This document shows positions 45,543 through 55,254 of a stretch of DNA of 64,000 bases, piece by piece. The position numbers and the translations under genes were made by a program. The notes under the pieces are model-generated. The model was not told where the DNA came from and did no database searches. It saw only the letters and a list, made by a program, of their open reading frames with translations. The stretch's first letter is position 1. Every line of letters begins with the position of its first letter. Source of the DNA: Pseudomonas cavernae (GTDB lineage: Bacteria; Pseudomonadota; Gammaproteobacteria; Pseudomonadales; Pseudomonadaceae); the NCBI RefSeq assembly GCF_003595175.1, contig NZ_CP032419.1, positions 2,852,001-2,916,000 on the forward strand, read 5' to 3'.

Positions 45543-45807
45543 AGGAATCTCCCGGACATCGCGATAGCGCGACGAAGGCGGATTTTTCCGCATGGGCTGT
45601 GAAAATTTTGTCGAGCCCCGCCCTTCGGATCGGCGCCGAGGAGCGAACCCATGGCGCCCGGCGCGAAGCCAGCCTGCGCCGAGCTGCTCGCCGCACGGGG
45701 ATAGCTGGTTGCCCTGGGGGCGCGACTGGAGCAGTTGTCGCAGCAGTTGCATCAGCGCGCTGAGCCCGCGCAGCGACGGAATAGCCCGCGCCATGCGGGA
45801 TTTTTAT

Positions 45808-46009
45808 GGTTATGTCCCGGTTAAGTGTTGCACACCGCTTTTGGGTGGGTTAGCCGCGTAGCGGCGTAACCCACCAGGCGGCGTCACCCTGGACACCAGC
45901 GTCCAGCCTCATCGGTGGGTTACGCCTACGGCTAACCCACCCTACGAATCATCGCCTCAGGTATCACCTACTAGGCCTGTGCGTCCCAACACGTAACCGG
46001 GACATAGCC
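45808..46009. mobile_element. 202-bp MITE with 23-bp inverted ends and 7-bp target duplication
   Basis: The left end reads GGTTATGTCCCGGTTA-AGTGTTG; the right end, read inward, reads GGCTATGTCCCGGTTA-CGTGTTG (21 of 23 match). Direct repeats TTTTTAT flank it at 45801-45807 and 46010-46016. It has no coding capacity and encloses a class B palindrome (45843-45945). The parent transposase is not in the window. Two solo ends occur at 6203 and 30885. Confidence 0.85.
45843..45945. repeat. Class B palindrome inside the MITE
   Basis: GGGTGGGTTAGCCGCGTAGC pairs with GGGTTACGCCTACGGCTAAC and CCACCCTAC, with a GGCGTCACCCTGGACACC loop. It is of the same type as 17055-17126 and 57482-57553. Confidence 0.75.
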
Positions 46010-46060
46010 TTTTTATGCATCCAGAAATGCTGGCATGGGCCGGTTTGGGGGCAAGCGACT

Positions 46061-46143
46061 GTCTAACCTGGCGCTCAACTTCGCTCACTTCGTTCGCCAG
46101 GCAGGCAAAAGCTACGCTTTCACCTGACGGTTAATCGTTAGCC
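46061..46143 (+). other. attC-like recombination site
   Basis: GTCTAAC (46061-46067) fits the R'' core RYYYAAC. GCTCAAC follows 6 bp later as a candidate L''. At the right, CGGTTAAT (candidate L') and GTTAGCC (46137-46143) stand as R', one base off GTTRRRY. The 83-bp span and TCAA/TTAA box pair are attC-like, but the right spacer is short. No integrase is present. The gene 31 bp downstream begins like a cassette gene. Confidence 0.45.
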
Positions 46144-46174
46144 CTTCCACTCATTCGTTCGAGGAGCATCTGCC

Positions 46175-46582
46175 ATGGCATCTATCCGCAAAGAGATCCT
46201 GATCGAGAACAGCCCGGAGCATGTCTGGGCGGCGGTTCGTGATGTCGGCGCCATACATCTGCGCCTGGTGCCTGGCTTCGTGGTCGACTGTCGCCTGGAA
46301 GGCGACGCCCGAATCGTCACCTTTGCCAACGGAATGGTCGTGCGCGAGCTGATCGTGGACATCGACGATGACGCGCGCCGGCTCGTGTGGGCAGCGGTTG
46401 GCGGGCAGCTCACCCACCACAACGCGTCGGTGCAAGTATTCGCCGAGGGGGCGAGTCACAGCCGGCTCGTCTGGATCGCCGACTTGCTGCCCAATGAGAT
46501 GGCAGGTGCCATCGAGGCCATGATTCAGCAAGGCATAATCGCCATGAAGCAGACGCTTGAGCGCACTGCAAAAAATGCCTGA
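46175..46582 (+). CDS. SRPBCC (START-like) family protein
   Basis: A 135-residue SRPBCC fold protein: RKEILIENSPEHVWAAVRDV, VVDCRLEGDARIVTFANG, and a C-terminal helix (GAIEAMIQQGIIAMKQTLE). Family members bind or convert hydrophobic ligands. CGAGGAGCATCTGCC precedes the ATG. It lies directly after the attC-like sequence and starts a run of three plus-strand genes. Its base composition looks slightly lower in GC than the flanks. The ligand is unknown. Confidence 0.87.
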   Translation: MASIRKEILIENSPEHVWAAVRDVGAIHLRLVPGFVVDCRLEGDARIVTFANGMVVRELIVDIDDDARRLVWAAVGGQLTHHNASVQVFAEGASHSRLVWIADLLPNEMAGAIEAMIQQGIIAMKQTLERTAKNA

Positions 46583-46648
46583 CCCTGCGCTGCGGCGGTC
46601 CGCCCCAGCCCCGCTGCACTCAAACCTCAGGCATGACAGGAGAGAACG

Positions 46649-47164
46649 ATGCAGCTTGATCCAATCGCCGTTGAACTCTCGCGTTCGCTGAAGTCGGCTC
46701 GTGCTGGTGAAGCGCTCGCAGCGGCGCTGGTGCGGGTGGAGCGCGCGTTATTGGCGCGGCCGGATCAGCCTCAAGCCTGGGAGCCGCTACCGCTCAACGC
46801 GCTGGGCTTCACGGTCCCGACCGGCATTCAGTCGTGCTGGATTTTCGTTCTTCGTGCCGGCGCCACCTTCGGTGCAGAGCGCCACCCCAATAGCCATCAA
46901 CGCACCTTAGCGCTGTCCGGCAGCGCACTCTTCGAAGTGTTCATTGACGGTGCCTGGTGCCCATGGCCGCTCAGCGGCGGGGTAGCCGAATCGGAGTCGG
47001 GGTCTGCGATTTCCATTCCACCTTCGGTCTGGCATCGAATAAAGATCGGGCCAGAAAACTTCATGAGCGTCTCGTTCCACACGGCCCCAGCCGAGCGACT
47101 CATCGAGGAAACCCCCGTCGGCGATGATCTTGCAGTCACCAAGCAGCGGCTCTATCACGCCTGA
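46649..47164 (+). CDS. Cupin-fold protein
   Basis: A 171-residue protein with a single cupin-like barrel. WIFVLRAGATFGAERHPNSHQ supplies the His-rich first motif and the second appears as ISIPPSVWHRIKIGPENF, with His in both. It could bind a metal as in dioxygenases, isomerases or sensor cupins. A weak N-terminal helical region precedes it. ACAGGAGAGAACG precedes the ATG. It lies between the SRPBCC gene and the isoprenylcysteine-methyltransferase-like gene; spacing of 66 and 88 bp suggests one transcript. The activity is unknown. Confidence 0.8.
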   Translation: MQLDPIAVELSRSLKSARAGEALAAALVRVERALLARPDQPQAWEPLPLNALGFTVPTGIQSCWIFVLRAGATFGAERHPNSHQRTLALSGSALFEVFIDGAWCPWPLSGGVAESESGSAISIPPSVWHRIKIGPENFMSVSFHTAPAERLIEETPVGDDLAVTKQRLYHA

Positions 47165-47252
47165 CCGAGCTAAAGGGGGCGTAGTGGTTGATTTTTAACC
47201 AGCCCTATGGGGCGCTGCAAAGCCGGCCGGTTAACGTGAACGGCAGGGGCTC

Positions 47253-47702
47253 ATGTTCATACGCGCATTGCTGGCGTTTCTCGCGTTACCGGGCGTCGTT
47301 GCGTTCGCGGTTCCCCTCATCTGGCTGGCGGTCAGCGCCCACACGCGGCTCGTCTCGCCGTTCGGCCTGGTGCCTCTAAGCATCGGCTGCTTCGCACTGC
47401 TCTGGTGTGCACGCGACTTCTACGTTGCTGGCAAGGGCACCCTTGCCCCGTGGGCGCCGCCGGTCCATCTCGTCGTCGTGGGGCTGTACCGCTACACGCG
47501 CAATCCCATGTACATCGCCGTCATCCTCATTCTGCTTGGTTGGGCCCTGTCGTTTGGCTTGCAGGGCTTGTTCATCTACAGCATCGCCGTGGCCAGCGCC
47601 TTTCATCTGCGCGTCGTGCTGGGAGAGGAGCCGTGGCTGGCCCGCACACACGGTGCGCAGTGGCGCGACTATGCCAGTCGAGTTCCGCGCTGGTTCTGGT
47701 GA
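47253..47702 (+). CDS. Isoprenylcysteine carboxyl methyltransferase (ICMT/PEMT)-like membrane protein
   Basis: A 149-residue membrane protein with about four hydrophobic segments. The family signature is LVVVGLYRYTRNPMYIAVILILLGW, followed by EEPWLARTHGAQWRDYASRVPRW, the block that binds S-adenosylmethionine in this family. It would methylate a lipid or a membrane-associated small molecule. The 88 bp upstream hold a TGGTT-gattttt-AACCA inverted repeat (47183-47199). It is the last of three small plus-strand genes and converges on the MFS gene. Confidence 0.85.
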   Translation: MFIRALLAFLALPGVVAFAVPLIWLAVSAHTRLVSPFGLVPLSIGCFALLWCARDFYVAGKGTLAPWAPPVHLVVVGLYRYTRNPMYIAVILILLGWALSFGLQGLFIYSIAVASAFHLRVVLGEEPWLARTHGAQWRDYASRVPRWFW

Positions 47703-47789
47703 GCCATGTGGGCGGGGGCAACCCGCCGCTGTCGGCACAGATCCCTGGCAGGTTGCTCCCGCCCTGCCCAGGCAACCAACTGCTCTGCC

Positions 47790-49433
<1,644 letters not shown>

Positions 49434-49437
49434 GGCG

Positions 49438-51393
49438 CTAGAAGGCAAAGCAGGAGCAGCCGAAGGCGCCCCAGAAGCCGTGGAAGTCGCTCACCGGCAC
49501 GTTCGACAAGCGCGCCCGCTCATGGCTGTGGCTATGCACCGCGCAAGCTCCGGCGCACTGGTGGGCCTGGGCGACAAGCGGCGCAGCCGGCTTCCAGTGC
49601 CCCGGCACCTTGGCCACCGGCGACCAATCGGGGGTGACCGGCAGGGCTGGCGGGCCGAGCTTGCCGAACTCGGCTGCGCCGTACACCACCGTGGCGTCGA
49701 CCACGGTGAGCACCGACTCCAGCCACTTGATCGCCTCGTCCTCGACGCTGAAGTAGTCAGCCGACAGCGCCGTCAGGTCGGCGAGCTGACCGACCTTGAT
49801 CTGCCCCTTCTCGCCCTGCTCGCTGGAAAACCAGGCGCTGCCGTGGGTGAACAGTTGCAGCGCGACCTCGCGGCTCAGCCCCTGCGGATACAGCTGCAGG
49901 CCGCCGACGGTACGGCCGCTGACCAACCAGTACAGCGAGGTCCAGGGGTTGTAGCTGGACACCCGGGTGGCATCGGTGCCGGCGCCGACCGGCACGCCCT
50001 CGGCGAACATGCGCTCAATCGGCGGCGTCTGCTCGGCGGCCTTGGCGCCGTAGCGGTCGACGAAGTACTCGCCCTGGAAGGCCATGCGGTCCTGGATGGC
50101 GATGCCGCCGCCGAGCGCCCTGACCCGCTCGATGTTGTGCGGGGTGATGGTCTCGGCGTGGTCGAAGAACCACGGCAGGCCGTTGAACGGGATGTCGCGG
50201 TTGACCTTCTCGAACACGTCGAGCATGCGCAAGATGGATTCGTTGTAGGTCGCGTGCAGGCGGAACGGCCAGCGCTGCTCGACTAGGTGGCGGACCACCG
50301 GTTCCAGCTCCTGCTCCATGTTTTGCGCCAGGTCCGGGCGCGGTTCGAGGAAGTCCTCGAAGTCGGCGGCGGAGAACACCAGCATCTCGCCGGCGCCGTT
50401 GTGGCGCAGGAAGTCGCTGCCCTGCCCCGGCTTGACCATGGTGCTCCAACTCTTGAAGTCGGCCAGTTCTTCCTTGGGCTTCTGGGTGAACAGGTTGTAG
50501 GCGATGCGCACGGTCAGTTGGCCCTGAGCGGCCAGCTGCTCGATCACCTGATAATCGTCCGGGTAGTTCTGATAGCCACCGCCGGCATCGATGGCGCTGG
50601 TCAGGCCGAGGCGGTTGAGCTCGCGCATGAACTGGCGGGTCGAGTTGACCTGGTACTCCAGCGGCAGCTTCGGCCCCTTGGCCAGGGTGGCGTAGAGGAT
50701 CATCGCGTTGGGCCGGGCGATCAGCATGCCGGTCGGCTCGCCACTGGCGTCGCGCTGGATCTCGCCGCCCGGCGGGTTGGGTGTGTCGCGGCTGTAGCCG
50801 ACCACCTTGAGCGCCGCGCGGTTGAGCAGCGCGCGGTCGTAGAGGTGGAGGACGAACACCGGCGTGTCCGGCGCGGCCTTGTTCAGTTCGTCGAGGGTCG
50901 GCAGGCGCTTCTCGGCGAACTGGAATTCGTTCCAACCGCCGACCACCCGTACCCATTGCGGCGCCGGCGTGCGCGCGGCCTGGGCCTTGAGCATGCGCAG
51001 GGCGTCGGCCAGCGAGGGCACGCCCTCCCAGCGCAGCTCCAGATTGTAGTTGAGGCCGCCGCGGATCAAGTGCAGGTGCGAGTCGTTGAGGCCGGGAATC
51101 ACCGTACGGCCCTTGAGGTCGATGACCTGAGTGGCGCTGCCGCGCAGGGCCATGGCTTCGGCATCGCTGCCCACGGTGATGAAGCGGCCGTCCTTGATTG
51201 CCACGGCGCTGGCGCTGGGTTTTTCGCGGTCGACCGTGTGGAGGCGGCCGTTGTGCAGGATCAGATCGGCGCTCATGGTGCTCCCCACAGGGCTGGCGAA
51301 TGGCAGCGCGGACCACAGCGCACCAGCGGCGCCGAGCACAGAACTGGCGGCGAGGAACTGGCGGCGACTGCTGTCGGCTGGATCTTGGCTCAT
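49438..51393 (-). CDS. Tat-exported amidohydrolase (YtcJ-like)
   Basis: A 651-residue amidohydrolase-3 family enzyme. The N-terminus has a twin-arginine signal (DSSRRQFLAASSVLGAAGAL), so it is exported folded. Metal ligands are seen in PGLNDSHLHLIRGG (HxH) and in the later FRLHATYNES and FDHAET His blocks, with Asp in VGAGTDATR. The C-terminal ~60 residues are His/Cys-rich (CAGACAVHSHSHER, GCSCFAF), which is unusual and may bind metal. The ATG at 51393 is taken because the Tat motif follows it. The MFS gene downstream starts after 4 bp. The substrate is unknown; the family hydrolyses amides or carbamates. Confidence 0.88.
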   Translation of the reverse strand: MSQDPADSSRRQFLAASSVLGAAGALWSALPFASPVGSTMSADLILHNGRLHTVDREKPSASAVAIKDGRFITVGSDAEAMALRGSATQVIDLKGRTVIPGLNDSHLHLIRGGLNYNLELRWEGVPSLADALRMLKAQAARTPAPQWVRVVGGWNEFQFAEKRLPTLDELNKAAPDTPVFVLHLYDRALLNRAALKVVGYSRDTPNPPGGEIQRDASGEPTGMLIARPNAMILYATLAKGPKLPLEYQVNSTRQFMRELNRLGLTSAIDAGGGYQNYPDDYQVIEQLAAQGQLTVRIAYNLFTQKPKEELADFKSWSTMVKPGQGSDFLRHNGAGEMLVFSAADFEDFLEPRPDLAQNMEQELEPVVRHLVEQRWPFRLHATYNESILRMLDVFEKVNRDIPFNGLPWFFDHAETITPHNIERVRALGGGIAIQDRMAFQGEYFVDRYGAKAAEQTPPIERMFAEGVPVGAGTDATRVSSYNPWTSLYWLVSGRTVGGLQLYPQGLSREVALQLFTHGSAWFSSEQGEKGQIKVGQLADLTALSADYFSVEDEAIKWLESVLTVVDATVVYGAAEFGKLGPPALPVTPDWSPVAKVPGHWKPAAPLVAQAHQCAGACAVHSHSHERARLSNVPVSDFHGFWGAFGCSCFAF

Positions 51394-51706
51394 AAGGGGA
51401 TCCCGATCTGGTCGAGTTGGAGGTCGGCCACTTGAGCCTCCTTGGCGACTCGGCGGGCACGGGAGTCGCGTGCTTGTCCACAGCAGTACGACGTCAACGA
51501 ACCACACTGACGTGCCGTGATAAGCAATCTGAAAAACTTAGTCGTCCAGTGCAGCCCTGCCCGACCGCCCGTCGGTTATCACAGATGAACAAAGGCCCTA
51601 ACACGGGCTTTTCGAGAGATGAACGGGTTATCTGCGCTGGCGTCGGGCACCCGAGTCGGCACAAAAAAGCCCGCACTCGGCGGGCTTCTTGTTTCAGGCG
51701 ACAAGC
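51394..51706. other. 313-bp region between the amidohydrolase and speE genes
   Basis: It should contain the amidohydrolase promoter and the end of the speE transcript, whose terminator is at 51662-51688. No coding sequence is supported. No repeat family seen elsewhere occurs here. Confidence 0.5.
51662..51688 (-). terminator. Terminator of speE
   Basis: Minus strand: AAGCCCGC-cgagt-GCGGGCTT followed by TTTT, about 20 bp after the speE stop. Confidence 0.9.
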
Positions 51707-52567
51707 TTAGTCATTGCTCGGCTTGTTCACCGCCTGCAGCACGTACTGCGGCAGGGCGAAGGCGCCCAGGTGGATTTCCGGGTTGTAGTAACGGGTGACG
51801 ATGCTGCTGCCGGCGAAGCGTTGGCGCAGGGTCTCCAGCGGCAGTTTGCGGTGCTCGGGGTCGGTGCTGCCCCAGGCGAAGGTCATGCTGCCGCCGATGT
51901 AGGTCGGCACCGCGGCCATGTAGAAGTGCCAGTCGGCGAACAGGCTGTCCATGCGGCTGGCAGTGGTCTGCACCTCGTCCAATTGCATGAACGGCGTGCC
52001 GTTCTGGGTGACCAGGACACCGCCGTCGTTCAGGCAGCGGCGGCAAGCCTGGTAGAAGTTCTCGGAGAACAGCACTTCGCCGGGGCCGATCGGGTCGGTG
52101 GAGTCGGAGATGATCACATCGAACTTCTCCGTGGTGTTGGCGACAAAATTCATGCCGTCGTCGATCACCAGGTTCAGACGCGGATCTTCGAAGGCGCCGC
52201 AGGAGTGGTTGGGCAGGAACTCCTTGCACATCTCCACCACTGTGGCGTCGATCTCGACCATGGTGATGTGCTCGACGCTGCGGTGCTTGCGCACTTCGCG
52301 CAGGATGCCGCCATCGCCGCCACCGATGATCAGCACGCGCTTGGCCGCGCCGTGGGCGAGGATCGGCACGTGGGTGAGCATCTCGTGGTAGATGAATTCG
52401 TCGGCTTCGGTGGTCTGGATCACCCCGTCCAGAGCCATCACCCGGCCCATGCGGGCGTTCTCGAAGATCACCAGATGCTGGTGCTCGGTGCGCACTTCGT
52501 GCAGCAGCTTGTCCATGCGGAAACGCTGGCCGTAGCCCTCGTAGAGAGTTTCTTGGTAGTCGCTCAT
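51707..52567 (-). CDS. speE: Spermidine synthase
   Basis: A 286-residue aminopropyltransferase making spermidine from putrescine and decarboxylated SAM, releasing methylthioadenosine (MTA). The signature is complete: [24 protein letters not shown], and the catalytic Asp in [14 protein letters not shown]. The N-terminal [18 protein letters not shown] is typical. CGGGAGGAACACCCC precedes the ATG. The MTA salvage genes mtnBCD are 4-6 kb away in the window, and an agmatinase-family gene and polyamine-binding protein lie between. Divergent from alkA. Confidence 0.95.
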   Translation of the reverse strand: MSDYQETLYEGYGQRFRMDKLLHEVRTEHQHLVIFENARMGRVMALDGVIQTTEADEFIYHEMLTHVPILAHGAAKRVLIIGGGDGGILREVRKHRSVEHITMVEIDATVVEMCKEFLPNHSCGAFEDPRLNLVIDDGMNFVANTTEKFDVIISDSTDPIGPGEVLFSENFYQACRRCLNDGGVLVTQNGTPFMQLDEVQTTASRMDSLFADWHFYMAAVPTYIGGSMTFAWGSTDPEHRKLPLETLRQRFAGSSIVTRYYNPEIHLGAFALPQYVLQAVNKPSND

Positions 52568-52732
52568 GGGGTGTTCCTCCCGAGAAGGATGATGGTGCGC
52601 GGCCCCCGGAAATCAGACCGGGTGAAAGGGCGCGCATTCTACGATGACGTCTGTGACAGGTCGAACAGCGCGGGCGAAATCGAAAGCCAGATTCGGAGCG
52701 ACAAGCACCGGCGTCGGCGTTATCGTCTGGCC

Positions 52733-53626
52733 ATGAACGATCACACTCCTGCCCGCGCCCGGCTGCGCCTGACCTATCGCGAGCCCTGGAACTGGCAACA
52801 GTTCCACAACCACTTCGCCCTGCGCACCTTGACCGGCGTCGAACGGCTCACGCCGCACAGTTATACCCGCAGCTTTCGTCTCGGCCCCCGCAGCGGCTGG
52901 TTCAGCGTCCGCCCGCTGGCGGACCAACCGGCGCTGGAACTGGGTCTCAGTCCGTCTTGCGCCGACCTTGCCCCCATATTGACCCCGCGGGTGCGGCGGA
53001 TGTTCGACCTGGATGCCGATCCGGCGGTGATCGCCCGCCATCTGGGCCGCGACCCGCTGCTGGCCAGCTTGATCGCCCGCGTGCCGAGCCTGCGCCTGCC
53101 GATGGCCTTCGACCCGTTCGAACAGGCGGTACGCGCCATCGTCGGCCAGCAGGTCACGGTGAAGGCCGCGGTGACCATCAGCGGACGCCTGGTGCAGCGC
53201 CTCGGCGAGCCGCTGAGCGAGACGCCCGACGGCGAGCCCATGTGGCTGTTCCCTACCCCGGCGGCATTGGCCGAGGACCCGCTGGACGGCATCGGCATGC
53301 CCGGCAAGCGGGTACAGACCCTGCGCGGCTTCGCCCAGGCGGTGGCCGGCGGTGAATTGATCCTGAGCGTCTCCGACGGCGTCGAAGCGCTGGTCGAACG
53401 CCTCTGCGCGCTGCCCGGCATCGGCCCGTGGACCGCCGAATACATCGCCCTGCGCGCCTTCGGCGAGGCGGATGCCTTCCCCACCGCCGACCTCGGCCTG
53501 CTCAAGTCGCCGCTGTGGGGCGCCGAGGGCATCCGCCCGCGCGACCTGGCCGCCCGCGCCGAAGCCTGGCGGCCGTGGCGCGCCTACGCGGCGGTCTATC
53601 TCTGGCACAGCTACGCGGAGGACTGA
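52733..53626 (+). CDS. alkA: DNA-3-methyladenine glycosylase II (AlkA)
   Basis: A 297-residue AlkA that removes alkylated purines. It has the N-terminal AlkA_N domain (WQQFHNHFALRTLTGVERLT), the helix-hairpin-helix LCALPGIGPWTAEYIALRAF (about 228-247) and the catalytic Asp in FPTADLGLL (about 252). The ATG at 52733 is the first that gives the family start, though the frame stays open far upstream. The ogt gene begins 2 bp after its stop, so base excision and direct reversal of alkyl damage are coupled. It is divergent from speE. Confidence 0.93.
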   Translation: MNDHTPARARLRLTYREPWNWQQFHNHFALRTLTGVERLTPHSYTRSFRLGPRSGWFSVRPLADQPALELGLSPSCADLAPILTPRVRRMFDLDADPAVIARHLGRDPLLASLIARVPSLRLPMAFDPFEQAVRAIVGQQVTVKAAVTISGRLVQRLGEPLSETPDGEPMWLFPTPAALAEDPLDGIGMPGKRVQTLRGFAQAVAGGELILSVSDGVEALVERLCALPGIGPWTAEYIALRAFGEADAFPTADLGLLKSPLWGAEGIRPRDLAARAEAWRPWRAYAAVYLWHSYAED

Positions 53627-53628
53627 CC

Positions 53629-54102
53629 ATGCACTACCGCTACCACCACAGCCCGCTCGGCCCGCTGCTGATCGCCGGCGACGAGCAGGGCCTGCGCCTG
53701 CTGCACATGGACGCCGCCCAACCCTGGGAGCTGGCGGCCGATTGGCACCCTGACCAGGGTGAACTGAACGAAGCCTGCCGCCAGCTCGACCAGTATTTCG
53801 CCGGCCGACGGCAAACCTTCGAGCTGCAGCTGGCGCCGGTTGGCACCGCGTTCCAGCGCCAGGTCTGGCAGGCGTTGCAGGAGATTCCCTACGGCCGCAC
53901 CTGGAGCTATGCCGAGCTGGCTCGGCATATCGCCAAGCCCGAGGCGGTGCGCGCGGTGGGCACCGCCAACGGCGCCAACCCGCTGGCGGTGGTCATCCCC
54001 TGCCACCGGGTGATCGGCAGCAACGGCACCCTCACCGGCTACGCTGGCGGCCTGGAACGCAAGCGCCTGTTGTTGCAGCTCGAGGGCGCCTTGCTGCTGT
54101 AA
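53629..54102 (+). CDS. ogt: Methylated-DNA-protein-cysteine methyltransferase
   Basis: A 157-residue suicide alkyltransferase that repairs O6-alkylguanine. The acceptor Cys is in VVIPCHRVIGSNG (Cys125), preceded by the recognition helix GRTWSYAELARHIAKPEAVRAVG and the Asn hinge ANGANP. It starts 2 bp after alkA. The last codons and stop are repeated at 54209-54272, beyond a class A palindrome, as a diverged copy. Confidence 0.95.
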   Translation: MHYRYHHSPLGPLLIAGDEQGLRLLHMDAAQPWELAADWHPDQGELNEACRQLDQYFAGRRQTFELQLAPVGTAFQRQVWQALQEIPYGRTWSYAELARHIAKPEAVRAVGTANGANPLAVVIPCHRVIGSNGTLTGYAGGLERKRLLLQLEGALLL

Positions 54103-54135
54103 GGACGACTGTTGTCGGCCGCACAGAGCAGTTCT

Positions 54136-54206
54136 GTAGGATGGGTTGAGCCCGCGATACCCATCGAATCGCCATCATGGGTATCGCTACGCTCAACCCA
54201 TCCTAC
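54136..54206. repeat. Class A palindrome, copy 3
   Basis: GTAGGATGGGTTGAG..GATACCCAT pairs with ATGGGTATCGCTACGCTCAAC..CCTAC. It is flanked by the two copies of the ogt 3' end. Confidence 0.85.
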
Positions 54207-54208
54207 GG

Positions 54209-54272
54209 ACTGCTGTTACAACTCGAGGGCGCATTGCTGCTGTAGGGCGACTGTTGTCGGTCGCACAGAGCA
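54209..54272 (+). repeat. Diverged second copy of the ogt 3' end
   Basis: It aligns with 54066-54131 (ogt codons for LLLQLEGALLL, stop and about 30 bp after). All changes inside the coding part are synonymous (TTG to CTG, CAG to CAA, GCC to GCA, TAA to TAG). It looks like the end of another ogt allele. Confidence 0.8.
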
Positions 54273-54288
54273 CAGCCTGTAACCCGGC

Positions 54289-55245
54289 CTATTTGAGCTT
54301 ATGCCGCGCGGCGTACAGGCAGACCATCTCCATGGCGATGGTGGCGCCGGCCAGCGCGGTGATCTCGGCGCTGTCGTAGGGCGGCGCCACCTCGACCACG
54401 TCCATGCCGACCAGATTGATGCCGCGCAGGCCGCGGAGGATCTCCAGCGCCTGGTGGCTGGTCAGGCCGCCGCACACCGGGGTGCCGGTGCCGGGGGCGA
54501 AGGCCGGGTCCAAGCAGTCGATGTCGAAGGTCAGGTACACCGGCTGGTCGCCGACCCGCGCGCGGATGCGTTCGGCGATCTGCTCCGGGGTCTGCCGGTG
54601 CACTTCACGGGCGTCCAGCACCTGGAAGCCCATCACGTCGTCGTTGGTGGTGCGCAGGCCGACCTGCACCGAGCGCGCCGGGTCGACCAGGCCCTCACGG
54701 GCGGCGTGGTAGAACATGGTGCCGTGGTCGATGCGCTGGCCCTCCTCGTCCGGCCAGGTGTCGCTGTGGGCATCGAAGTGGATCAGCGCCAGCGGCCCAT
54801 GCTTCCGCGCGTGCGCCTTGAGCAGCGGGTAGCTGATGAAGTGGTCGCCACCGAGGGTGAGCATGGCGCAACCGGCCGCGAGAATGGTGTCGGCATGCGC
54901 CTCGATCGCCGCCGGGGTGGCCTGCGGTTGGCCGTGGTCGAAATAGCAGTCGCCGTAATCGACGGTGGCGAGCAGGTCGAAGGGGTCGAATTCCCAGGGG
55001 AAATGCCGCGCCCAGGCCATCTGCACCGAGGCGGCGCGCACCGCCCGCGGGCCGAAGCGGCTGCCAGGGCGGTTGGTGGTGGCGGTGTCGAACGGCACGC
55101 CGCTGACCACCAGATCGACGCCACGCAGATCGCGGCTGTAGCGGCGGCGCATGAAGCTGGTGATGCCGCCGTAAGTCGGTTCGGACGCGGTGCCGTACAG
55201 GCTGTCGCGGGTGATGGCTTGGTCGTTGTTGAAGGCAATGTCCAT
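54289..55245 (-). CDS. speB: Agmatinase/ureohydrolase family protein
   Basis: A 318-residue ureohydrolase. The manganese ligands are present: GGDHFISYPL, HFDAHSDTW and FDIDCLDPAFAPGTGTP. It releases urea from a guanidino compound, agmatine giving putrescine; Pseudomonas also has guanidinobutyrase paralogues, so the exact substrate is inferred. It is 9 bp downstream of a polyamine-type binding protein gene on the same strand, which supports guanidino or polyamine use. The symbol is provisional. Converges on alkA-ogt. Confidence 0.85.
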   Translation of the reverse strand: MDIAFNNDQAITRDSLYGTASEPTYGGITSFMRRRYSRDLRGVDLVVSGVPFDTATTNRPGSRFGPRAVRAASVQMAWARHFPWEFDPFDLLATVDYGDCYFDHGQPQATPAAIEAHADTILAAGCAMLTLGGDHFISYPLLKAHARKHGPLALIHFDAHSDTWPDEEGQRIDHGTMFYHAAREGLVDPARSVQVGLRTTNDDVMGFQVLDAREVHRQTPEQIAERIRARVGDQPVYLTFDIDCLDPAFAPGTGTPVCGGLTSHQALEILRGLRGINLVGMDVVEVAPPYDSAEITALAGATIAMEMVCLYAARHKLK

Positions 55246-55254
55246 GGTCGCTAC

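Larger units (their letters stand above)
45543..46174. other. 632-bp gene-free region holding a MITE and an attC-like site
   Basis: No supported coding sequence. Contents in order: about 260 bp without features I can name, the MITE (45808-46009) with an inner class B palindrome, then a short spacer and the attC-like sequence (46061-46143) before the SRPBCC gene. Confidence 0.7.
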
